DNA from: Cryptomeria japonica
Lineage: Eukaryota; Streptophyta; Pinopsida; Cupressales; Cupressaceae
Assembly (NCBI RefSeq): GCF_030272615.1
Contig: NC_081410.1
Location: forward strand, 254,559,533 to 254,623,532
Direction of reading: 5' to 3'
DNA length: 64,000 nucleotides
The position numbers were made by a program, and so were the translations under genes. A model generated the notes under the pieces. It worked only from the letters and a program-made list of their open reading frames with translations. It was not told the DNA's origin and did no database searches. Positions within the stretch are counted from its first letter, which is position 1; every line of letters begins with the position of its first letter. Of the stretch, positions 34,001-45,606 are shown piece after piece.

Positions 34001-35654
34001 GACCTTTTGATCTGCCCTCTTCTTGGTCTCCTATGGACTGAATTTTATAGGTGATCCCATCTTTTTGAAAAGTATAGGCATTCTTTTCCCCATGGTGTAT
34101 TGTTTTTCTGTCAAATTGCTAAGGCCTACCTAGGAGTAGGTGGCAAGCATCCATTGGTAAGATGTCACTTAAGATTTTGTCCTTGTAGCCTCCTATAGTG
34201 AACTCCACCAAAGTTTGTTCTTTCACTAGAACATGCTGCCCCTTGTTGAGCCAAGTAACCCTATAAGGATCACTATGTGGGATTCTTTGTAGGTTGATCT
34301 TACCTGCTGCTTCTTCTGACACTATGTTATCAATGGAACCTGAATCCACCACCACTCTACATACTTTACCCATAATCTTGCATTTTATCCTGAACAAGGA
34401 TCTTCTTTGGCTAGGTTCCTCCTTAACCGGTTCTTTGATCAAGACTCTCCTCACCATGAGATTCTCTCCATCCTCAGAATCTAAACTCACTTCTGATGCC
34501 TTCATGTTTGCTGCATCTTCTTGAATATAACTTACTCTCCTCTCACCTCCTTGGGATGAAGAAGACTTCTCAGGACATCTATAGGTTGGGTGTCCAAGTT
34601 GATGGCAATTGTAGCACTTCATTGTGGCAAAATAGGATCCTCTTCCTGATCCACTAGACCTTCCTCTAATAGAGTTGCTAGATCCCCTTCCTCTATAGAT
34701 GTTCTTGCTATTGGAATCCCAACTCTGCTCTACCAACTTGGATTCCCCTTGGGATCTTTGGTCTACACTTCTTCCACCATAGCTACCTCTATGACCTCTG
34801 TCATCTCTTCCCCTACCTCTGCCTCTGTTGCTTTGCTCTTGTTTATTTTTACTCTTTTCTTCCACCTTGAGTGCCAATTGATAGCACTTATGAACAGTAC
34901 TAGGACACAACAAACTCAACTCTTCTTGTATATTCCATCTCAAGCCATTTAAGTACCTGGCTACCTTGATGCTTTCATCTTCCACCACCTTGGATATCAA
35001 ACACAACTTCTAAAATTCCTCAATGTAGCTGCTCACATCTAGTTCTCTTTGTCTCAAGTTTTGTCTCCTCTTGTGTGATTGAATTTCATAGTCTTCAGGG
35101 ATATAGGCTTCTTTCACCTTGGCTAGCATTTCTTTCCAAGTGGCAATTGGGTTCTTACCCTCTTTTTGTCTCTCCTCTTGGATGAACTTCCACCAAGTCA
35201 AGCCTGCTCCTCTCAATTTAGATTTGGCTACCTTCACCTTTTGTGCCTCACTAATCTCATCACATTCAAAGTGATTCTCCAATCCTTCAATCCATTCCAT
35301 GACTACTTCTGGTTCCATTTTTCCACAAAAAAGTGGCACTCCTTCTAGGAATTTTCCTCCTAAGGCTTTGATGGCTCTAAGGAAAGGTTATTCAAGTAGA
35401 ATAGGATCTAATTCAAGTGTGCTATCCTCTTCAACTACTTCCTTACCCTTCCCTTCATTGATTTGGATTGTTACGTTTTCAGTCTTGTCTTCAACTACGT
35501 CTAGTTTGCTCTCCAACTGTTGCAGTCTTACCCTAAGGAGCCTATTCTCTTCCTCTTGATCTTCTACCTTCTTGGCTAACTCTGCATTGGTCACCATCCT
35601 GAGGCTATTTTCTCCTACTGACTCAGTCTCTGACATAAACTGGCTTCTTCCCAA
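31011..35654 (-). pseudogene. Gag-pol polyprotein of E, one frame with seven stops and no frameshift
   Basis: All segments are in the same reading frame over 1548 codons. In order: a coiled-coil N-terminus (KKVEDQEEENRLLRVRLQQL); capsid core (LTWWKFIQEER, RELDVSSYIEEF); an Arg/Gly-rich linker and zinc knuckle CYNCHQLGHPTYRC; a protease with DSG (VVVDSGSIDNIV); RT ([45 protein letters not shown], active site VYLDDILIF); RNase H (FTIECDASNIAVGSVLSQ, KWRHYLLPKEFLVYIDN); integrase zinc finger and core ([30 protein letters not shown]); and a C-terminal chromodomain (YMEHLVKWQQLPASEATWV). In-frame stops are at 35388, 35010, 34119, 33723, 33180, 32223 and 31800 (lowest base of each). Each can be explained by one C-to-T or G-to-A change in a Gln or Trp codon. 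The element is not functional. Confidence 0.93.
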
Positions 35655-35664
35655 ATCTTAGCTA

Positions 35665-35676
35665 GCTCTGATACCA
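35665..35676 (-). other. Primer-binding site of E (tRNA-Met type)
   Basis: On the minus strand it reads TGGTATCAGAGC, a full 12-nt match to the tRNA-iMet complement, three bases after the 5' LTR. Confidence 0.9.
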
Positions 35677-35679
35677 CTT

Positions 35680-37263
35680 TGATGGGGAGGGGTTCTCAAA
35701 GAGAGTCACACCTTGCTCAATAGGTAGTTGAATGATGTTTTAGTGGGTTCCTATCACTCTTCACATGTCCATTAACAAGTCAAACACTCAAACTCTCTTG
35801 GATTGCTCCCTATCAATGTGTGCTCAATAGTTGCTTCAAGCATGGTTGAGATTCACAAGGGTAAATCCAACCACTAAACTATCCAAACCTCCAACATGTA
35901 CTTGCAGGGGTTTTAGGGGGTGTCCTATAGGTGTTTCCATTCCATTCAAGTGGTTCTTCAGTTGGCTTCCCATCATTTTCCCATCGCTCCCTCTTTCTCC
36001 TATTTTCTAGGCCTAGTAGCCCTAGAGCCCCAATTAGCCCTACCTTGCCGGTTTTTGGGCAATTACTCAAAAATCACTCAAAGAACCTTCCAACACCCTT
36101 GGTGATCCGAGTACCCTTTTGGACAAACTTTTGGATCCACTAGGGTAGGTACTCTGGTATGTCCGTACTGGTACGGATCCCAAAAATTGCACTTTTGAGG
36201 GGTTATGAGTTAGCAGACTTCTTCAAAGGTTTTTGATAGCTTCTACACCCTATCACACTTCCACCTCTTCACTGAGACTCTGTTGTGCATCACACTTCCA
36301 TGCCAAACACTTGGCACATTCACAACTGCTCATCCCTGCAAGCAAATACAACATTTTCAATCATTTTCCTAACCGGGCTATGACAGAGCTCGCCTAGGAA
36401 ATGGTGGCAAGTTGTTTTCTAACAACTTCCAGGACATTACAAAGCATATATACACTGTACAAGGGTTCCATGACTTGAATCCCAAGGGTCATTGAGCAAA
36501 ACTCAAGGGATTTCAAGTTGGAACCATGACTAGGCTCTTGAACCCTTGCTCAGACCGAGAGAAGAACGATAAGAGATAATTTGTAAACACACTTCAAAAT
36601 TGCACTAAGGAAAGATACAAACACCTCCTGAGCAATACAATACCGTACACTAAACCACCATGAAATAACAATAGCAAGGTCAATCCATTTGGTACGGACT
36701 GCTTCTACAAAAATCACAAAATACAAGGCAAAATCTGGAAGTTGTCTTCAAATTCTATTCAAACTTGCTCAAAGATGTTCCAACCCATGTACAATCATTC
36801 TCAGGGCATTTTATATGCCATTTTGGTCATAACCAACTCTTCATTGGTTGCCTAACCACCGATTTGCTCAAAAATGCAAAGTTGTTCAAAAAGTTGCAAA
36901 AAGTTGTTAGGCAACAATGACAACTTTTGCTCAAATGTGCATTTTATGCATTTCTACTCATACTAAACCTCCTAGGATGACTCCCTAACATCAAAATGAC
37001 ATGCCTAAATGCCTAATGAGGCTTTACAAGACGTTTTATATCATGATGCAAATTTATGCCATTTTAGGCTTACAAGGGCTCATTGGCCAAATTTGGAAAA
37101 AACACACAACCTTGGTGACAATCACCCTTCAAATGACTATCTAACACACATGTGGACCTCCAAGCAATCCATTATTCAAACACTGATCCAAAATATGGAT
37201 ACTCACTCCAAAATTTGCAAAATGTATCAACAAACTGGTTAAAAGCTAGGTGCTCCTACACCA
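35680..37263 (-). repeat. 5' LTR of E (minus orientation)
   Basis: It is colinear with 29405-30988 at an offset of 6275, ending CTCCTACACCA on the plus strand. It has substitutions relative to its partner throughout. Confidence 0.9.
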
Positions 37264-37268
37264 ATATG

Positions 37269-37626
37269 AGACACTTAGGGAATTGCACATCTAGGGAAGA
37301 TGGTTGTAGGAGAAATTCCACCTTTTGTGGTGTTATCTTGTTATTACATTCCACCTTCGGTGGGTGATCCACCTCTAGTGAAATATTCTATTATTTCTCC
37401 TACCTACCCCTACCTACCCTTGTATCTTATTGGGCCACATGTCATGATTGTGTGCTCTCATTTCCCTATTGCCTTGCCTTTATAAACAAGCTCATGTACA
37501 TTGTACTTAGTTGGGTATTTTGCATCTTGATGAGAATACAATTTATTCTTGTCTATTATGTTCTCTCTTTTTTTTGTTCTATTCATTGGCCTCAAGATCT
37601 AGGGTTGCTATAGGCAAATTCTAACA
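37269..37626 (+). repeat. Right LTR of D, second part
   Basis: It continues the LTR after E (AGACACTTAGGGAATTGCAC), is uninterrupted at the GTGGT site used by G1 in the other LTR, and ends CAAATTCTAACA. It therefore shows the pre-insertion sequence of the G1 target. Confidence 0.85.
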
Positions 37627-37631
37627 ATTAG

Positions 37632-38007
37632 ACATCATACCTACAAAGGACAAATACCATACAAAAAAATCAACCTTTTTCATACATAACCTTATCACCC
37701 TCTATATTACAATGAAAGAAAAGAGCTCATAAACAAAGGTATATGTTTCCAATATATGGGAGAATGGGAACGTGGTCATGATTGTAATTGAGAAAAATTT
37801 AAAAGATGACAAATAGACCCAAAAGAGAAAGGTTTGTGCTACACATGCAAGAAAGAATGGAGGCCAGGACACATATGTGGAAGCCAAATATGTACTATAG
37901 AGGCAATGTCCGACAAAGAAACATAAGGAAATCCAAGCAAGAAAACAAGGTACGATGAAGATGATCTTAAGAGTATCCAATTGAAAGAAGGGACAATAAA
38001 CAACTGA
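37632..38007 (+). pseudogene. Gag of element C, C-terminal part with zinc knuckle
   Basis: This continues the gag cut by D. It holds a CCHC knuckle, CYTCKKEWRPGHIC, followed by IEAMSDKE, which parallels the G1 sequence CFSCRESWQPGHRC followed by IEVMSDSD. Stops at both ends of this segment and the upstream frameshifts make it non-functional. No protease follows. Confidence 0.75.
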
Positions 38008-38026
38008 AGCTTTGTGAAGGAACAAA

Positions 38027-38445
38027 TTTAGGGGTTAGGCCCCCTCCCTAGGCTCATGGGAGCAAAAAGGTCGGGTAGGCCCTCTTTCAGGCTCTAAGTG
38101 ACTTATGAGCAACAAGGTGGGGATAGGCCCCCTTCTCGGCTCATGGGAGGAGAAGGGTGGGGTTAGGCTCTCTTTCTATCTCTAAGTAGCTTATGAGCAG
38201 CAAGGTGGGGATAGACCCCCTTGCCGACTCATGGCAGCAGAAGGGTGGGGTTAGGCCCTCTTTTTGGCTCTAAGTGACTTATGAGCGCAAGGTAGCGATA
38301 GGCCCCTTCCCGGATCATGAGAGCAAAAGGGTAGGGTTAGGCCCTATTTCTAGCTATGAGTGGCTTATAGTAGCAAGGTGGGGTTAGGCCCCCTTCCCAA
38401 CTCATGGGAGTAGTAAGGTGAGGTTAGGCCCCCTTCCTAACCACT
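38027..38445 (+). repeat. 88-bp tandem repeats of element C
   Basis: About four and a half units with a period near 88 bp (CAAGGTGGGGATAGG at 38113, 38201 and 38289). Each unit has two half-repeats, GGTTAGGCCC and CTCATGGGAG / CTTATGAGCA, so a 40-44 bp sub-period is also visible. Confidence 0.85.
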
Positions 38446-39248
38446 AACAAACCCTCTAATGATTGACTATTGACTTAAAAGGATGAAGCATGAATAGTGA
38501 AAGCAAATACAAGCACCCCACTAGGTAGACCACCCCGAGTTTAATGTGCCTGCCACTAGGGCCAAGAGGGGGAGTATCTGCTCTTGGGCTTAGTGTGGGG
38601 ACGGCTTCACGCAGACCTATCATGCTTCCTCCGCCAACCCTTCGATGCACTTTCCTGTTGCAGATCCAAATACTACTTTCTTTCTTCTTTGATCTTGCCA
38701 AGCTGCAAGGTAAAAATATATCAATGGATGCATTCTAGTTGATGAGAAGGCATTTAACAATACGTGTATTTGCGTGTATGCTTTGTGTCTGCATATATTC
38801 ATGTGTATGCTTCGTGTTTTTATGCATATGCTCCATGTTTGGTCCATACTTGACGTGTTTCTAGCAAGTCTGCTCCATGAATATCTATGATTACTATAAA
38901 CATATTCCTAACATCATGAGATTTCTATTTTTGGTTGATCCAGGACATGAGAATAACAAGAGTGAACGAAAAAGATGTGAATTTATTTAAGAAAGGACAT
39001 TGCATTAAGGTCATAGATGTGTGTCATGCTTCTAATCCTCATCTTAATATGCGGGAAAACTCATCTTAATTTACAAACTCTGCCAATTCCCAATAACTTG
39101 CATTCGAATTAGAAGCAAAAACACATATAGCTTAAAACAAATTTGCAACTAGGGAACATCAGAGTTGCACAGCCAAAGTGGGTTACACCATAAAATCTAA
39201 GGATTGATTTGGAATCATCATAATAAAAGATTTAGTGAAAAACTAACT
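38446..39248 (+). other. 3' internal region of C, no gene
   Basis: Non-coding sequence between the tandem repeats and the pre-PPT stem-loop. A patch at 38540-38640 (GCCACTAGGGCCAAGAGGG and nearby) is GC-richer than its surroundings. No pol is present. Confidence 0.55.
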
Positions 39249-39266
39249 TTGCTTGAGGACAAGCAA
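39249..39266 (+). other. Pre-PPT stem-loop TTGCTTG-AGGA-CAAGCAA (element C)
   Basis: The same perfect stem-loop as in A, followed by CAGGAAGGGCAGA as the PPT and then the LTR at about 39284. Confidence 0.8.
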
Positions 39267-39283
39267 ATCTCAGGAAGGGCAGA

Positions 39284-39969
39284 CGGTCATGCCGCCACCC
39301 AAATTGCAGCTTTATGAGGAAACCTAGGCGATGAAAATAAGACAATTACCGTCCCTCAGGCTGACCCAGATTAAAGAGATTAGAATAAAAACATTTTATT
39401 TAAGGACATTATAAGTGCAATTTTAGGGCCGACCTTGGCATGGGTGTATTTATTAATTCTAGCTGACGGTATTTGTAAATAGAAAGGGCATGGCCGACTT
39501 CCTCTTAGTCTAAAGCAAGTTGTACATGTATAAATGAGGACTGCAATAGTGATTTTTAGGAGGGGGGAATATATAAAACAAAATGGCAGCAATTAACAAA
39601 GAAACAAGACAAAGCAGCAGTCAAGTTTAGTTATGAAGAGGCACCATTAAGAAATGTTATGACCACTCTTAAGTGTCAACATCTCTCAAAGGTTGTCTCT
39701 CTTAGAGATATAACGATATAAAGAGTAGAAGACCACAAGGGAGGAAGGCATGAAGGCAGATGAGAAGACATCTTCAACAATCAATTGAGGGAAACATCAA
39801 GACAGATAAAAGCATCTGCAGTGATCAGCAAAAAGGAACTGGATCGAAAATAAAGGGAAGACAAATAAGCACCAGAATTCAGAAAAGTAGAATTTCTGAA
39901 GGAAGGCAACGAACCAAGGAGCAGAAGTGCTTATCCAAAGGAGCAGCGATCAACATCCCAAGAAGGAAG
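39284..39969 (+). repeat. 3' LTR of C, first part
   Basis: Colinear with 17981-18680. It is split after GGAAG by F and resumes at 50031. Confidence 0.85.
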
Positions 39970-40809
39970 TGTTGATGTGTTTTTTACGCACATGCGAACA
40001 CAGAATAAAATACCATAAGTATCGTGTCCTCTCTTGAACAAAATCTCTCGAATGTTGAAGATTAGCTTAAGGATCATTCGAGACGACTCCAAGGTTCATG
40101 AATGTAGGGTCACTACATGTGGATAAGCTCATTGGTTTGATGTGATTATACTGGAATCACAAGGGGGCTTACATTCGAATGCCTGAATGTTTGATTTGCT
40201 GGAACTTAGGTCCTATCTACTCAATTGGAAGATAAAAAAGAGCAAAAGAGATAGGGTTTGAGAAATCTACGCTAGGCCCTAGAATGTAAGGATATAGATG
40301 AAGGACTATATGGAATCCTACTGAGCAAGGTCTCACCATCAAACTGAACAATTTGACACAAGCTCAGTGCAATCTTCTAAGGACATTTCAAGGATGTTCG
40401 AATCAATACCATCAAACATTGATCACCATTCAAGTTAATGCATAAGAAATGAGTGTAGGACAATTCGGAGTTAATCTCATATCATTCCAGTTGACCACAC
40501 AAGGCGCACTTACAAGCAGCAAGAGGCTAGTGGTATGGATTAGGTGGATTCCACATGAATACATTCAACAACTTTTTCCATTCAATCTAATCAACATGAA
40601 AATAAATTGAGAAGTAGAACCGTGAGGCTTATTGAAATAACAAATTTCACCATAACTTCAATGAAAAGAGTATCTCATTTACAAGTCATACCAACAATTC
40701 TTCCTTCTCCTAAACTACTTCTATTCTAATTGCTATTTTATTCTTTCCTAACTATTCTCCAACTATTAACTATTAGCTATTAACCTTTTCAAATGAAGAG
40801 GCTTGAGCC

Positions 40810-40816
40810 TTTTATA
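40810..40816 (-). promoter_or_regulatory. TATA box near the 3' part of LTR F
   Basis: On the minus strand TATAAAA follows GGCCATTGATCT and TTGAGAGCAT, about 840 nt before the LTR end. H has the matching arrangement (GGCCATTCATCT, then TATTTAAA at 59976). This is probably the LTR core promoter. Confidence 0.6.
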
Positions 40817-41449
40817 ATGCTCTCAATACAATTCAATGGCTCAGATCCACTTGAGATCAATGGCCGAGATTTTATAATGAAAACCCTAATTAGGGTTTGT
40901 TACAACAAACTAAATTCGGCCAATGAGATAATTACATTCCATGAGCGTGGACCAATAGATATCAAGGGTAGGTGCCTCGAAGTTTGTGCCATCACTAGTG
41001 AACTTGATTCATTGAACTTGGACGTGTTGATGTGGACTTCATTGATTGGAGGAATGGTGATTGGAACGCCATCTGGGATGCCACTTCATTCTTGCATTTT
41101 GTATACTTGAGTTGATTCACCATGAAGGAATATCTCTTGATACTCAACATTATCTAGCTTCAATGATGATGACGATGATCGTTTAACTTTGATTAAATCT
41201 TTTGAAACTATCTGCTCTCGAATTTCTTAGAATGAACTTTTGATGTCATCTTTGCATCTTTCCTTCGAAATTCCTTCCTTGTGACTTCTTTCGTGTTATT
41301 GATGTTGTAGATCATGTCTTTGCACAAGTGAATACTTCTTGTTTGATCTCCTTATTTCCTTCTTTATTTCCTGCAAAACAAATAAGCAAGTATTACACAT
41401 ACTTAATATAGGTTAATTAAAGCATATAGAGAAGATTTGCCATCATGAA

Positions 41450-42730
41450 GCAACACTTGAAGTTGCTTTTTTGCTCGTGAAGTTACTTTTTTTTTGCTCG
41501 TGAAGAGGAGCTTCTGAAGTGTATTCCATTATTGATGTTCATTAAGTTCTCCTTGTCTTTGAAGTCACTTACTTCAAAGAGATCATGAAGTTGTTAATGT
41601 AGATCAAATTCCATTATTGATGTTCATTAAGTTCTCCTTGTCTTTGAAGTCACTTACTTCAAAGAGATCATGAAGTTGTTAATGTAGATCAAATTCCATT
41701 ATTGATGTTCATTAAGTTCTCCTTGTTATTGATGTTCATTAAGTTCTCCTTGTCTTTGAAGTCACTTACTTCAAAGAGATCATGAAGTTGTTAATGTAGA
41801 TCAAATCATGAAGTTCGCTCATGTCTTAATTCTTGAAGTTCATTCATATCCCTTGGTTTGTAAGGTTGGAATTTTCCGAAACATGAAGTTAAAATTCGCT
41901 CATGAAGTTGATTCATGAAGATCACCCTAAGTGGTATGTACATGAAGTTTGTTTCTCTCACCTTGCTTATTAAGTTCGCTAATCTTTCTCAACTCATGAA
42001 GCAAATGCTATCAAATTTCCTTCATTCCTCTAATTTCAACGTTCGCTCCATTTTATCAACTCATGAACTTCGCTTGAAAGACCCAACTCATGAAGTTACT
42101 AAAATCCGCTCCAAATCCTTGATTCACGAAGTTGGAAATTCGCTCCAAAATGCTCAAACACGAAGTTGTTTCTCTTAATTATTTCTCCTATTTATACCCA
42201 ACTTCATTCCTAAAAATCGCTCCTCTTAGCAAGATCATGAACTTCGCTCCATTCCTTCAACTCCCGAAGTAGAAAATTCGCTCCAAATTCCTAACTCATG
42301 AAGTCGCTCACGTGGGGTGATTTGTGAAGTTTGTTTCCTTGGCGAGATCATGAAATTTAAGCTTCGCTCTCCTTGGCGAGATCATGAACTTCGCTCATCT
42401 CTCCTCCAACATGAAGTTCAACTTCGCTCCAAAACAGCAGTTCATGAAGTTAGGAACTTTGCTCATATCCTTCAAGTTATGAAGTAGTGGAATCGCTCCA
42501 AAATGATGATTCATGAAATATGAAGCTCGCTCCATTTTCTTTATTCATGAAGTATGAAGCTCGTTCCATTTCATTGATTTGTGCAGTTCGCTTCAAACTT
42601 CCTAAACATGAAGCTCGCTCTAAACTGTTGACTCGTGAAGTATGAACCTCGCTCTAAATCCTCAACACATGAAGTCGCTCCCATCAGCCATCACATGAAG
42701 TTCACTCCTCTCCTTGAAGTGATGAAATAC
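41450..42730 (-). repeat. Degenerate CATGAAGTT / CGCTC repeat field with exact 85-bp tandem units
   Basis: Many irregular copies of CATGAAGTT and TTCGCTCC 20-45 nt apart fill the region. Within it, 41523-41780 is nearly exact tandem repetition with period 85 (ATTCCATTATTGATG at 41523, 41608 and 41693). Each unit contains a perfect 9-bp inverted repeat CTTTGAAGT-CACTT-ACTTCAAAG. The near identity marks a recent expansion inside an old field. Confidence 0.8.
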
Positions 42731-43346
42731 GCTCCTCCAGCCTTGAGGATGAAGTGGATTTCAAACTTGAAGAAATTTGTTGTTAGTAAACATGATGCAC
42801 TTGCTCGTTCTTCTTCATCATTCCATGACCTTCCCTTTGCTTTTGTACCAAACTCCAACTCTGTTTAAGGTGGTGAATCTCCTGCAGTCAGCTCTGTAAG
42901 TGCACAGTAATGGTCTGATCCACCCTCTTCATGTGATCGAATCTTGATATTGTCCCTTTCCCAAATGTGGATATTGATGTGTGAGTCCTCCTTGAATTTG
43001 ACTTGCCTTGGAGTGTAGTCCCTGAACTTCCTAATGAAATCATCTCTTTATCAGCTTTCGGTCCCCTTATCAAAACCTGAAAGACACATAATGAATCAAG
43101 AATCCTGCAAATAAAACAATCTTACACACCCCTAATGCATCATAAATTGCTTTCAAAGATCAATTCAAATCCGGGAAATAACAATCTACTGATGGAACTA
43201 ATCCTTGAAATCAGTTCTGATCTGAATTTTGATCCTCAAATTTATAGCTCTGCCTCTCTGTCTGCTGCAATTCGCTGCCTTTAGATTGCAGAGCAGATTG
43301 TATCAATTGCTTTGATTAATGCCTTGGAATGAGGATGGATGTCCTC

Positions 43347-43353
43347 TTATATA
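43347..43353 (-). promoter_or_regulatory. Second TATA-like box in LTR F
   Basis: TATATAA on the minus strand (GTCTATATAAGAGG), more than 3 kb from the LTR end. It may be a cryptic or captured promoter. A minus-strand open frame of 61 codons (43073-42888) lies downstream, without recognisable domains. Confidence 0.35.
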
Positions 43354-44108
43354 GACGGCGGATGTTAAAGGGTCTCGTTTACTCTATCTTCATTAAAGTG
43401 ACACATCTTCATGTAGAGGCCAGCACCTTATTTTTTGTTGCCACACCTTGCAAAGACTGATGAGGTGGATACTTTATCTTTTAAAATTTCAAAATTTCTG
43501 GTGGGGCCCATGCAATATCAAAGACAAAAAAACATTTTTCATTCTCAGCCAGTGGTTAGTGGGTCCCAGCAAGAGTCCTTGAGATAAATCTATTTAATTC
43601 TCCATTTTGGAGTGTGTGGGGCCCAGCATATAATGTGATACGGTGGAGAGAAATAAGAAGGGGAAGTGGTCGGAAATGTTAAGGGTAGCTGCTACGTGGA
43701 GAAAGAGGGGGAATGGGATGTTGGAAGAAAGGGGGACATAAGGGATATAAATGATGAAAGTAGGAGATACGTGGGGGGAAATGAGGTTTAGGATGTGGGA
43801 GGTAAAAGGGGTTGGAAGGAGTTAGGATATGTTGGGGAATAAAGTGGAGTGGGAGGTATAAGGGGGTAATGAAAGGGTAGAGGGGTGTAGTCTATAATGG
43901 GAGTTATAAGGGGCAAGGAAAAAGGGTAAGGGGGTAGGGTGGTAGGTTAGGTTAGGGATAGGATATGGGTAGGCTAGGATGGGGATAGGTGATAAGATGG
44001 AAAGGTGTGGGTAGGAAAAAGGTAATTAGGAATAAAGGTGGGAAATGGGAATAATTAAATAGGTGAGGAGGTTAGGATATGGGAATGGATGAAGAAAGGG
44101 TAGGTAGA

Positions 44109-45508
44109 TGTCATGTCCCCTTTCTAGAGTGGACATCGGAGACGGAGGAGTTGGCCTATCATTGGAGTCTCGTAGGCTAGCAGAGGTTGATTGGGACTCA
44201 TTCAGTGCATATAGTGATTGGATTTTGGCTTTACAGGCAGTTTGGAGCAGTTCCTAGATTTTAGGGGGTATCCCTAAATTTTAGGAGGTCGTGACAGTTG
44301 CCAGTCGTGAGGTTATTCATGACCTTTTAGATGGTTTCAGTTTCAAAGAGATTGGGCTTGTTTCCTAAATTTTAGGAACATCCCTAGATTTTAGGGATGA
44401 GACTACCAGTGAATCCTTGATTTCCGACTTCAGTCACAGACAGGTGACAGGATGATTTTAGGGTTTGTAATGTCAGTTGGGCATTTTGTGGCTATTTGGG
44501 TTATATTTTTAATATTTCCTAAGTTAGCGTTTAATAATTAAATAAGGCTAAGTTGTTAGCCATTTTGGGGTAATAAGGGGATTTTTGGTCTCATCTGGAT
44601 GCGCATCCTATTGTGTGATAGCTCGTTGGAAAGATCTTGAAATTCTTTAAATCTTTCTCTTTGGTCTCAGGGCAATTCAGTGAGCGGATTTCTGTCTATG
44701 GGGAAAAAGGTCATTTTCTAGTAACATGACCACTTTAAAATAAGAAATTATAACATTTCCACTAGACCACGCCACTTGGAGACAATTAGGGTTCGATTTG
44801 CAATTGAGAGGGGTTATAAGGGGATAGGAGCTTCATTCTATGATTATCTTTTACACATTTTACATCTTGGATTTGAGATTTGGCTCTGGAAGAGCTTTTC
44901 AGCATCTAGGACGCCAACCCCAATGCCTTGCCTGTTTGGGACGTAGCCCCCAATACAGTGGTTTGGATTTGTTTGCAGCTATTAGCATCTTGGAGATTGT
45001 ACGGCATTCTTTCTGGAGGTTCAGCAATTCTGACAGAGTTCAGCATGGGGTTTGGGGTTTCTAACCAGTTGGGTGTACTTGGCAACCATACGGCTGTACC
45101 TGGCAGCCACTTTCCTTCCCACGTGCAGCACTTGGAGGGCTGGAATCTTGCCACAACTTCATTCCTAGTTATGTTACTCTTTCAGCATCCAGGTTGGAAT
45201 TATTCCTGATTGTAATCTTCCTGAAATTATTGGAAATCTTCATCTGGTCAAATATTTGATTTTATATTCAGAAATCTGCCTTGAATCGAATTTGTTTTGG
45301 CTGTATATGAACTTCATTTTCAGTACTTTGTTCATGTACTTGTACTTCATTATTTACTTGTTGAAAAATCATCAAAATACAAAAAGAATTCAACCCTTCT
45401 GCAACTTCTGTCTATTTCTGAAAGAAAATATTAATAAGCAGGAAAAATCAATTTAAATAAATAAAAATTACAGCAGATTGGTAAAAGAGATCCATCAGGG
45501 ATCTTTCA
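44109..45508 (+). repeat. 5' LTR of B (1400 bp)
   Basis: It runs TGTCATGTCCCC to GGGATCTTTCA. Against the 3' LTR it differs at 44685 (C/T), 44908 (A/G) and 45045 (A/G), all transitions, two of them at CpG. Open frames of 66-93 codons inside it occur identically in the other LTR, which follows from LTR identity and is not evidence of coding. Confidence 0.97.
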
Positions 45509-45509
45509 G

Positions 45510-45521
45510 TGGTATCAGAGC
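45510..45521 (+). other. Primer-binding site of B
   Basis: TGGTATCAGAGC, a perfect tRNA-iMet complement one base after the LTR. Confidence 0.95.
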
Positions 45522-45606
45522 TTTGATCTTGCCAGCCTGTTGGGTGAAGATCAAGAGTTCTAATTCAGATTTGAGTTTAGTTTGGTTGAAAATCAAATTG
45601 GACATC

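Larger units (their letters stand above)
29405..37263 (-). mobile_element. Element E: Ty3/gypsy chromodomain element, 7859 bp, minus strand
   Basis: ATATG flanks it at 29400-29404 and 37264-37268. The two LTRs are both 1584 bp (29405-30988 and 35680-37263) and differ at a few percent of positions by eye, including transversions. The tRNA-Met PBS is at 35665-35676 on the minus strand, and the PPT is next to the left LTR at 30989-30999. The internal part is one gag-pol frame read from 35654 down to 31011. It is a different chromodomain Ty3/gypsy family from G1: the zinc knuckle, protease surroundings and LTRs do not match. Confidence 0.95.
19821..37626 (+). mobile_element. Element D: small-LTR, pol-less element inside C's gag
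   Basis: The LTRs begin TGTTGGTATAAATTG (19821) and TGTCGGTGTAAATT (29325) and end CAAATTCTCACA (27452) and CAAATTCTAACA (37626). The flanks are TTTAG (19816-19820) and ATTAG (37627-37631), one mismatch. Each LTR, about 437 bp, was later split by another element: G1 in the left one and E in the right one. The internal region (27453-29324) is about 1.9 kb and has no pol. It is therefore a short non-autonomous LTR element. The PPT AAGGGGGGG and the TGTTGG start resemble Ty1/copia-derived elements, but this is not proven. Confidence 0.85.

Noticed and set aside
41450-42730. CRISPR-like look of regularly recurring CATGAAGTT units
   Set aside because: Spacing is irregular, spacers are not unique, one part is plain tandem repetition, and the context is a plant LTR.
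42888-43073. Minus-strand 61-codon frame downstream of a TATA-like box in LTR F
   Set aside because: It could be a captured exon (a possible acceptor precedes it), but there is no recognisable domain and no second exon, so it is not listed as a gene.
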